Part shown: positions 26,263-31,701 of the stretch, piece after piece | How the letters are laid out: each line of letters begins with the position of its first letter | How positions within the stretch are numbered: position 1 is the first letter of the stretch | Origin: an uncultured Bacteroidota bacterium | GTDB lineage: Bacteria; Bacteroidota; Bacteroidia; Chitinophagales; Chitinophagaceae | Direction: 5' to 3' | Assembly: GCA_903933765.1 (NCBI GenBank) | Contig: CAIZLI010000060.1 | Location: 1-31,701 of the forward strand | DNA length: 31,701 bases | The notes under the pieces: model-generated | What the model was told of the DNA's origin: nothing | Database searches by the model: none | What the model saw: the letters and a program-made list of their open reading frames with translations, nothing else | Made by a program: the position numbers and the translations under genes

Positions 26263-26676
26263 TTATTGAAGGAATCTATTACGGGCAGACGCTGCTGGTA
26301 TCATACATTGATCCCTTTTCCCAAATAATGTATACCTGTTTTTTGCAATTAAATCATACCCAAAATTGCGAATCGATTTTGGAATGAATTTTAACAAACG
26401 AAACAGAATTGGCCAGCCAGATAAACGATTGGCTATTTGAATCACCGCATCTGTTTTAGTATATACTTTTTCATTATCAATTAAAATGACCGAAGTAATT
26501 GCTTGCTGTTCTAGACCAAATTGTTGCATGATACCCATTGCAGCATTGGATTGGGATGGGGCAAATTGAAAATAAGCATCTTTATCATACTTCAAAATGA
26601 TATTGATTGTACGATTGCAAAAATTACAAACTCCATCAAATAAAATAATCGGCATAAAATTGTTTGATTGATTCAA
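26263..26676 (-). CDS. DCC-family (DUF393) thiol-disulfide oxidoreductase-like protein
   Basis: A small thioredoxin-like-family protein with the defining DxxCxxC motif near its N-terminus (FDGVCNFCN, Cys17 and Cys20). It continues with the family pattern FQFAPSQSNAA, a SVILIDNEKVYTKTDAVIQI block and a C-terminal LIAKNRYTLFGKRDQC. Function is uncertain; the two cysteines suggest redox activity. The ATG at codon 8 (26655) gives MPIILFDGVC, the form commonly seen in relatives, and may be the true start. The gene is 36 bases downstream of phnA on the same strand. Confidence 0.85.
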   Translation of the reverse strand: MNQSNNFMPIILFDGVCNFCNRTINIILKYDKDAYFQFAPSQSNAAMGIMQQFGLEQQAITSVILIDNEKVYTKTDAVIQIANRLSGWPILFRLLKFIPKSIRNFGYDLIAKNRYTLFGKRDQCMIPAASARNRFLQ

Positions 26677-26712
26677 TACCTATAACTACATAAAGAATTT
26701 CTGCAATTGTAC

Positions 26713-27273
26713 CTAAGCTGATTTTCTTACAAATTTTGTAAGAATCACAATAGTTTGCTCGTTCACTTTGCCCTCTATCTGATCTGTATTGTCAGGCACC
26801 AATCTAATTTTTCTTACAACAGTCCCTTTAGGCGCCATAAAGTTAGCGCCTTTTACATTCAATACTTGAGTAAGTACCACTGTGTCTCCGTTTTCTAAAG
26901 GCGTGTTATTACTATCTACATGAACTGCTTGTTTAATAAATGCAGATACTGCCCAAGTAATCACCGTCTCGTCAAGTTCAACCGAAGACATGATTTCACT
27001 CGCCCAGTCTTTGACTTTATTGGCATATAAAACTCTGTAAGTCAAAGCTTGCACACTTGGTTCAGTATTCCAAATACTGCCTGCAAGGCATTGCCAATGA
27101 TTGCCTGCATCTTCTTTATCCAAGTTGGTTAAACAAGTATCACATAATGCTACTTCGTTTTCAATGACATCATTGTTTTTTGGACTCACTGCATAATCAT
27201 GTGTTGCAGGTTCAGTTGTACAAAGCTCACATAGTCCTTGACACCTTTCGTTTAATTTAGTAGAGACACTCAT
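26713..27273 (-). CDS. phnA: PhnA-family zinc-ribbon protein
   Basis: A PhnA-like protein with an extended middle region (186 residues; the shortest PhnA proteins are about 110). The N-terminal zinc ribbon has Cys15-x2-Cys18 (CELC) and Cys44-x2-Cys47 (CDTC). The C-terminal domain carries the PhnA pattern SNNTPLENGDTVVLTQVLNV…GTVVRKIRLV…KFVRK. Despite the historical name, PhnA proteins are not part of the C-P lyase pathway, and I see no phosphonate genes here, so a link to the upstream phosphoesterase locus should not be assumed. It lies 25 bases after the RNA helicase start and 36 bases before the DCC gene, all on one strand. Confidence 0.87.
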   Translation of the reverse strand: MSVSTKLNERCQGLCELCTTEPATHDYAVSPKNNDVIENEVALCDTCLTNLDKEDAGNHWQCLAGSIWNTEPSVQALTYRVLYANKVKDWASEIMSSVELDETVITWAVSAFIKQAVHVDSNNTPLENGDTVVLTQVLNVKGANFMAPKGTVVRKIRLVPDNTDQIEGKVNEQTIVILTKFVRKSA

Positions 27274-27298
27274 TTTTATTATCGTTTAATAGAAGAAA

Positions 27299-28489
27299 CT
27301 ATCTTCTTTGTTTAAAACCAGTCGATTTTTTTTGTTTTGGATTGTACTGTGGCGTGGGGCCAAACATATCAGGTACAGTACCTTTTAAAACAGGCGCGCC
27401 TAATAGATCTTCGATCAATGCAAATTTAGATTGTTCTTTTTCGCTCACTAAAGTGAAAGCAGTTCCTGTTGTTGCAGCACGGGCAGTCCTTCCAATACGG
27501 TGGATATAATCCTCGCCATCATTTGGTACATCATAATTAATCACCAAATCAATGTCTTCGATATCAATCCCTCTACTTAAAATATCTGTTGCAACTAAAA
27601 TATTCGTTTTACCGTTTCTATAGTCTTGTAAATATTGCTCTCTGCTTTTTTGATCTAGATCCGAATGAATTTCTTCTGCAGCTAATTTAGCTGACTTTAA
27701 AATTGTAGTTAACTCTTTTACATTTTGTTTCTTAGAACAAAAGACAATCACTTTCGAAAAACGCTTTGAACCAAGCATATCTTTAATGATTCCTGCCTTT
27801 TGCTGTTCATACACTATAAATGCTTTTTGAACAATTTGTTCTGGCGGTTTTGAAATCGCAATATTGATCTCTACCGGATTTTTTAAAATTTTATTGGCAA
27901 GGGCACGCATTTTTTGCGGCATCGTTGCAGAGAATAATAAGTTTTGTCTTTCGGCAGGTAGGTAAGTAATGATTTTGGCAATATCGTCGTTGAAACCCAT
28001 GTCCAACATCCTATCCGCCTCATCCAATACCAAATATTTTAAACCTTTCAACTTCACATAACCCATATTCAAATGGGCAATCATTCTGCCAGGCGTGCAA
28101 ACCACAATATCCGCACCAGAAGTCAAGGCTTTTTTCTCTGCAGCAAAAGAATTGCCATCACCACCTCCATATACTGCAATAGAACTTACATCGGTAAAAT
28201 AAGCAAGTCCTTCTAATCCTTCAGCTATTTGAATCGCTAACTCTCTTGTAGGCACAATCACTAATGCATTGATATCACCAGCATGATGTGGCGAAGTCAA
28301 AAGACGATGTAACAATGGTAATAAAAATGCAGCTGTTTTGCCTGTACCTGTTTGAGCGGCTGCTATGATATCCTTCCCTTCTAAAATTGGAACCATCACC
28401 TGTTGCTGAACCGGCGTTGCTGTTTCATAACCCATTGCGTCAATGCCATCTAAAATGCGCTGATCCAGCCCTAAATCGATAAACTTCAA
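27299..28489 (-). CDS. DEAD-box ATP-dependent RNA helicase (RhlE-like)
   Basis: A cytoplasmic RNA helicase of 396 residues with a full motif set. The Q-motif is GYETATPVQQQV (20-31), motif I AQTGTGKT (45-52), Ia PTRELA (80-85), Ib TPGR (132-135), II DEAD (156-159), III SAT (187-189), V around ATDILSRGID (300-309), and VI HRIGRTAR (330-337). The C-terminal extension is short and basic (NPKQKKSTGFKQRR), typical of RhlE-type proteins, which act in ribosome assembly or mRNA turnover, often at low temperature. It lies 27 bases after the methyltransferase gene and 25 bases before phnA. A TACCTTTG element just upstream suggests its own promoter. Confidence 0.93.
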   Translation of the reverse strand: MKFIDLGLDQRILDGIDAMGYETATPVQQQVMVPILEGKDIIAAAQTGTGKTAAFLLPLLHRLLTSPHHAGDINALVIVPTRELAIQIAEGLEGLAYFTDVSSIAVYGGGDGNSFAAEKKALTSGADIVVCTPGRMIAHLNMGYVKLKGLKYLVLDEADRMLDMGFNDDIAKIITYLPAERQNLLFSATMPQKMRALANKILKNPVEINIAISKPPEQIVQKAFIVYEQQKAGIIKDMLGSKRFSKVIVFCSKKQNVKELTTILKSAKLAAEEIHSDLDQKSREQYLQDYRNGKTNILVATDILSRGIDIEDIDLVINYDVPNDGEDYIHRIGRTARAATTGTAFTLVSEKEQSKFALIEDLLGAPVLKGTVPDMFGPTPQYNPKQKKSTGFKQRR

Positions 28490-28506
28490 AATATATAATT
28501 TAAAAA

Positions 28507-28514
28507 CAAAGGTA
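28507..28514 (-). promoter_or_regulatory. Possible -7 element of the RNA helicase gene
   Basis: On the minus strand this reads TACCTTTG, an exact TAnnTTTG match, 17 bases before the helicase ATG. A TTTG lies about 13 bases further upstream, inside the 3' end of the methyltransferase gene, which is closer than ideal. It may be an internal promoter within a methyltransferase-helicase unit. Confidence 0.35.
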
Positions 28515-28516
28515 AC

Positions 28517-29143
28517 CTATAATTTCTCAAAAAGCAGGTTCAATATTCTTGGCAATTGGCTTCTATCTCCTTCATCAAACTGTTCGTCTAATTGTAATAA
28601 TTGAAATCCAGAAGCGTTTGCAGCTTGTATAAAATCTGTCACATGGTGATTAAAGCAAGTCAATACCTCAGTGCCTGTTTCGGTCTCAAATCTGGCTTTG
28701 GATCCAGCATATTGTTTAAAGGGATGCAATTCACCAATATACACCTGACTGCCTGTGGCAGTCACTTTAGAAACTTTATGAAAAACAGCATGAAGGTCTT
28801 CGATATGTTCAAGCATTAAACTAAAAGTAACAAGATCATAGGTGTCCTTTGCAAAATTCCAGTCCTTGGTAATATCCGCTTCACTAAAATTAACTTTAGC
28901 AGATTTGATTTTATTTTTTGCAATGTCAAGCATGCCTTGAGATAAATCTATGGCAGTGATTTGATCACAGATCGTCAATAACCACTGCGTATTTTTACCT
29001 GTCCCGCAACCAACCTCTAAACAATGCTTGTAAGTTTTTCTTGATAATAACTTTTTAAGTGCAAGTGCCTCTAGGTCACGCGTTTTATTGTCATTGGTAT
29101 CGTATTGAACTGCCCAACTATTATATGCATTACCTATATCCAT
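28517..29143 (-). CDS. Class I SAM-dependent methyltransferase
   Basis: A cytoplasmic Rossmann-fold methyltransferase (208 residues). Motif I is LEVGCGTGKN (about residues 42-51), the acidic end of strand 2 is TAIDLSQGML, and motif IV-like YDLVTFSLMLEHIED follows the adenine-contacting SEADITKDW segment. The substrate is unknown; the closest general type is the Methyltransf_11/25 small-molecule group. There is no biosynthetic pathway alongside. It is divergent from the serine hydrolase gene across a 56-base spacer. Confidence 0.87.
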   Translation of the reverse strand: MDIGNAYNSWAVQYDTNDNKTRDLEALALKKLLSRKTYKHCLEVGCGTGKNTQWLLTICDQITAIDLSQGMLDIAKNKIKSAKVNFSEADITKDWNFAKDTYDLVTFSLMLEHIEDLHAVFHKVSKVTATGSQVYIGELHPFKQYAGSKARFETETGTEVLTCFNHHVTDFIQAANASGFQLLQLDEQFDEGDRSQLPRILNLLFEKL

Positions 29144-29199
29144 AAATAAATCTTTCTGGTTTTAATAAAGTTATAAATTTAAAGTCTTAAATTCAAAAT

Positions 29200-30348
29200 A
29201 TGAAAAAGAAACTATTATATACTGCACTATTCAGTACTGTATTGCTTATAGCGAGTCATCAAACTATTGCACAAGCCGAAAAAGCAGAAGCTGCTATTCA
29301 GCAATTGATGCAAACAACCCCTGTAGTGGGCTTATCCGTTGCCGTAGTAAAAGATAATAAAATCATATACAATCATTCATTTGGGTATAAAGACCTTGAG
29401 CAAAAATTGCCATTGCAAAATGACCATATTTTTAGAATCGCATCCATCTCAAAGTCATTTACAACGACTGCCATCATGCAATTGGTTGCAAAAAAGCAAA
29501 TTAGTTTAGACCAGGATGTGAGTGAGTTGGTTGGATTTAAAGTTAGAAATCCTAAGTTTCCTAGTACCGTCATTACCTTAAAAATGTTATTGTCTCATCG
29601 TTCCTCTATCAATGATAGTGAAGGGTACTTTAGTTTAGACGCAATCGATCCAGCAAAAAATCCAAATTGGGAAAAATCATATAACGCTTATGAACCCAAT
29701 AAAGGCTATATGTATTGTAATTTAAATTATAATTTAGCCGGTTCTATTTTAGAAAAAATAACTGGTGTTCGATTTGATCAATACATTCAACAACAAATAT
29801 TGGACCCGCTTGGACTATATGGAGGTTACAATGTGAATGCATTAGATAGTAATTTGATTGCAAAAATTTACGAATACAAAAGAGATAGTACAAAGTTTAC
29901 ACACTCCCCAAGTGCCTATGCACCAAGAACAGAAGAAATTAATAATTACACCATGGGGCGCAGTACTCCAATATTTTCACCAACAGGTGGCATGAAGATA
30001 TCGGCACATGACCTAGCAACCTATATGATTATGCATAGTCAGTTGGGTAAATATAAAGGCGGAAGAATGATATCTGTAAAGTTATCTCAACAAATGCAGG
30101 CAATCATTTCCGAGGAAGAAAACTATGGGATGGCATTAGAAACTTCTACGCAATTGATAACAGGCAAAACGATGATTGGCCATACAGGTGTAGCTTACGG
30201 GCTATATAGTATTATGTTTTTTGAACCTAAAGAAAAAATTGGCTTTGTAGTCATCAGCAATGGTTGTGATCCAAAAACAATCAATGGAATCAATGGAGTC
30301 TTGCACAAAACAGTCAATATTTTGTTCGACAATTTGATTCAAAAATAA
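29200..30348 (+). CDS. Secreted beta-lactamase-fold serine hydrolase
   Basis: A member of the class C beta-lactamase/D-aminopeptidase/penicillin-binding-protein superfamily (PF00144 type), 382 residues with a signal peptide (…SHQTIAQA). The three active-site motifs are present: Ser82-x-x-Lys85 (SISK), Tyr172-x-Asn174 (YCN), and His328-Thr-Gly330 in place of the KTG box. The product is probably an esterase or peptidase acting in the periplasm or outside the cell. Most such single-copy Bacteroidota genes are not resistance enzymes, and nothing here (no AmpR-type regulator) points to induced beta-lactam resistance. It converges with the PepSY-like gene at a 10-base gap. Confidence 0.88.
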   Translation: MKKKLLYTALFSTVLLIASHQTIAQAEKAEAAIQQLMQTTPVVGLSVAVVKDNKIIYNHSFGYKDLEQKLPLQNDHIFRIASISKSFTTTAIMQLVAKKQISLDQDVSELVGFKVRNPKFPSTVITLKMLLSHRSSINDSEGYFSLDAIDPAKNPNWEKSYNAYEPNKGYMYCNLNYNLAGSILEKITGVRFDQYIQQQILDPLGLYGGYNVNALDSNLIAKIYEYKRDSTKFTHSPSAYAPRTEEINNYTMGRSTPIFSPTGGMKISAHDLATYMIMHSQLGKYKGGRMISVKLSQQMQAIISEEENYGMALETSTQLITGKTMIGHTGVAYGLYSIMFFEPKEKIGFVVISNGCDPKTINGINGVLHKTVNILFDNLIQK

Positions 30349-30358
30349 TTGATTGAAT

Positions 30359-30865
30359 CTATACAAATAACATCACTAGCACTAAAACAATACCTGCTAA
30401 AGTAAAGTACATGCCTTTTTTGAAAATGGTGGTTCCTGGCATAAACATGTAGAAGGATGAGATGACAAAAAAGAACAATGAAAGTCCAAAGAATATATTA
30501 AAATAATATAAAGGATCTTTATTGGTTGCTTTATGCATCTTGGTCATCTTATCTAATAAGTATGGTAACTCTTTTACCTTAAAATCTGCCACACCTGTTA
30601 TTTTATTATAAGTGCCTTGTGGGAAAGTGATCACATCCAATGTATCTGAAATTATTTTAAGATTTTTGATTTTGATAGCGGCCCCAACTGCATGTGATTC
30701 AAGACCAGTTGCTACAGTGAGCACTTTTTGATTTTCCTTTTTCAAAAAATCAGTATCTCTAAAAATCATGATAATACCGCTAATAGAATAGATGGCCATG
30801 ATACCAGCTAAGAAGAAACCGAGATAACGGTGGTAAATTCGCATGTTTTTTGAAATATCGCTCAT
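30359..30865 (-). CDS. Small PepSY-associated-type membrane protein
   Basis: A 168-residue inner-membrane protein. The N-terminus (RIYHRYLGFFLAGIMAIYSISG) matches the PepSY-associated transmembrane helix pattern HRxLG…TG, with His12 in the position that often carries haem in larger relatives. A soluble loop of about 75 residues is followed by two further membrane segments (about 120-140 and 150-168). It is much shorter than the multi-domain PepSY iron-reductase proteins, which it resembles only at the start. It may be a minimal or derived form; function unknown. Confidence 0.75.
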   Translation of the reverse strand: MSDISKNMRIYHRYLGFFLAGIMAIYSISGIIMIFRDTDFLKKENQKVLTVATGLESHAVGAAIKIKNLKIISDTLDVITFPQGTYNKITGVADFKVKELPYLLDKMTKMHKATNKDPLYYFNIFFGLSLFFFVISSFYMFMPGTTIFKKGMYFTLAGIVLVLVMLFV

Positions 30866-30915
30866 TGTATAAAATTTAAAGACAGTCTTGTCTATGGTTA
30901 TTGAATAATTGAATG

Positions 30916-30923
30916 CAAAAATA
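30916..30923 (-). promoter_or_regulatory. Possible -7 element of the PepSY-like gene
   Basis: On the minus strand this reads TATTTTTG, an exact TAnnTTTG match, 50 bases before the ATG at 30865. No TTTG lies at the -33 distance. It is a weak call in AT-rich DNA. Confidence 0.35.
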
Positions 30924-30988
30924 AGGAAATTAAGTAAAACATAGCACTTAAGCTACCAAAGATTGAATGAGATAAATCATATTAGTCA

Positions 30989-31018
30989 TTTGTGAATAGT
31001 AAAATGTAGATATATTTG
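30989..31018 (+). promoter_or_regulatory. Promoter of the secreted VOC gene
   Basis: TTTG (30989-30992), an 18-base spacer and TATATTTG (31011-31018) match both parts of the Bacteroidota -33/-7 consensus with near-ideal spacing. The predicted leader before the ATG at 31062 is about 40 bases. This is the best promoter match I found in the window. Confidence 0.65.
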
Positions 31019-31061
31019 ACTTGACTATCTGAAAATTCAATTTTATCCTAAACAAGTTCCA

Positions 31062-31511
31062 ATGAAAAAATCTATCTGTATAGCATTGCTAATTTGTCTT
31101 TTTACAATACAAACCAATGCGCAACAATCTAAAGTACATATCAATCATACTGCTATTTATGTAATGGATATACAAAAAACTGGGGCTTTTTACTCTAATA
31201 TCATTGGCTTAGATACTGTACCAGAACCTTTTCACGATGGCAAGCATATCTGGTATAGTACAGGCGCACATACCATGTTGCATGTCATAGCGGGTGCAAC
31301 AGCTAAAAAGGACTATTATAAAAACCAGCATACTTGTTTCACAGTTCCAGATTTCAATCTGTTTATTGAAAAGTTAAAGCAACTTAACTGGGCTTATGAA
31401 GATGTTGCTGGTAATAAAAACTCCATCACAACCAGGGTAGATGGCGTGCATCAAATTTGGTTGCAAGACCCAGATGGCTATTGGTTAGAAATTAATGATG
31501 ATAAATATTAA
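31062..31511 (+). CDS. Secreted VOC-superfamily (glyoxalase-fold) protein
   Basis: A vicinal-oxygen-chelate fold protein, 149 residues, with an unusual feature: a clear signal peptide (MKKSICIALLICLFTIQTNA) before the fold. The fold begins at HINHTAIYVMDIQKTGAFY, continues with DGKHIWYSTGAHTMLHVI and ends with the typical VHQIWLQDPDGYWLEIND. His29, a His in the HTMLHV segment and the Glu of YWLEIND are candidate metal ligands, so it may be an active metalloenzyme (lyase, isomerase or dioxygenase type). Most VOC proteins are cytoplasmic, so export implies an extracytoplasmic substrate (inference). It is 52 bases upstream of the corA-like gene. Confidence 0.85.
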   Translation: MKKSICIALLICLFTIQTNAQQSKVHINHTAIYVMDIQKTGAFYSNIIGLDTVPEPFHDGKHIWYSTGAHTMLHVIAGATAKKDYYKNQHTCFTVPDFNLFIEKLKQLNWAYEDVAGNKNSITTRVDGVHQIWLQDPDGYWLEINDDKY

Positions 31512-31563
31512 TTCAATAAATAGAACTTAATTAAGTTTAAATTGCAATTCAAATAACGGCATC

Positions 31564-31701
31564 ATGATCATAAAAGAAAAAGCATTTGAATCCTTCACCT
31601 GGATTGATATTGAAAATGCAAATAAAAAAGAACTAGAAGTCATTGCAAGCAAGTATAATCTAAATTATTTTTTAATAAAAGATGCGCTTGATATTGGTCA
31701 C
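31564..31701 (+). CDS. CorA-family Mg2+/Co2+ transporter, N-terminal fragment cut by the window end
   Basis: The first 46 codons are visible, starting at the ATG at 31564 and open to the last base. The peptide contains FTWIDIENANKKELEVIAS and YNLNYFLIKDALDIGH. This is the pattern of the CorA cytoplasmic N-terminus (W-I-D-…eeL…A..y.l….i.DaLd..H). The membrane helices and the GMN signature would lie beyond the window. The assignment rests on this short pattern only. Confidence 0.72.
   Translation, partial: MIIKEKAFESFTWIDIENANKKELEVIASKYNLNYFLIKDALDIGH

Noticed and set aside
26713-27273. phnA as evidence for phosphonate use linked to the phosphoesterase locus
   Set aside because: PhnA is not a C-P lyase component, no other phn genes are visible, and the gene lies some 15 kb away among unrelated genes.
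29200-30348. A beta-lactam resistance gene
   Set aside because: It has SxxK and YxN, but HTG in place of KTG and no associated regulator; the general serine hydrolase assignment is safer.
31524-31537. Palindrome AACTTAATTAAGTT between the VOC and CorA-like genes
   Set aside because: An AT-only-core palindrome of this length is common in AT-rich spacers; there is no repeat copy or promoter context to support an operator.
1-31701. CRISPR arrays, tRNA or rRNA genes, insertion sequences, phage or defence modules
   Set aside because: No regularly spaced repeats, transposase or integrase motifs, structural RNA cores or known defence domains were seen on either strand.

Overview
The window looks like chromosomal DNA of a member of the Bacteroidota, most likely Chitinophagaceae or a close relative (inference). 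The evidence is an AT-rich sequence (roughly mid-30s % G+C by eye), a SusC/SusD outer-membrane pair, three TonB-dependent receptors, signal peptides ending in the Bacteroidota style (…SQ, …AQ), almost no Shine-Dalgarno sequences, and several copies of the Bacteroidota -7 promoter element TAnnTTTG. I see no rRNA, tRNA, CRISPR array, insertion sequence or phage module. No gene-free stretch exceeds 300 bases; the longest is the 210-base divergent region at 5847-6056.

Region 1 (1-964, minus): a DUF5690 membrane protein whose frame stops early. Its conserved continuation is readable in another frame at the window edge, so it is frameshifted or carries a sequence error.

Region 2 (985-13388): the most distinctive block. 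A SusC-SusD pair (minus) ends in a strong hairpin terminator. Divergent from it run two tandem secreted proteins, each an N-terminal beta-propeller joined to a C-terminal phosphoesterase (PF04185-like) domain. A good intrinsic terminator and then a TonB-dependent receptor follow. My reading, an inference, is an envelope system that takes up or processes a phosphoester-containing nutrient: SusCD and the receptor import, and the two phosphoesterases cleave outside the cytoplasm.

Region 3 (13365-15381, minus): an NhaD-type Na+/H+ antiporter followed by a pirin-family bicupin. The pirin gene overlaps the 3' end of the TonB receptor tail to tail.

Region 4 (15544-20779, plus): a compact tripartite exporter operon (ABC transporter, HlyD-like adaptor, TolC-like outer-membrane factor) followed by a secreted protein of unknown function. 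The ABC protein lacks a peptidase domain and has several degraded ATPase consensus motifs.

Region 5 (20787-31701): mostly housekeeping or accessory single genes. On the minus strand are a DinB/DUF1569 protein, a large TonB receptor, an arginase, a small secreted unknown, a DCC-family protein, PhnA, a DEAD-box RNA helicase, a methyltransferase and a PepSY-like membrane protein. On the plus strand are a secreted esterase, a secreted beta-lactamase-type serine hydrolase, a secreted VOC (glyoxalase-fold) protein and the start of a CorA-type Mg2+/Co2+ transporter cut by the window end.
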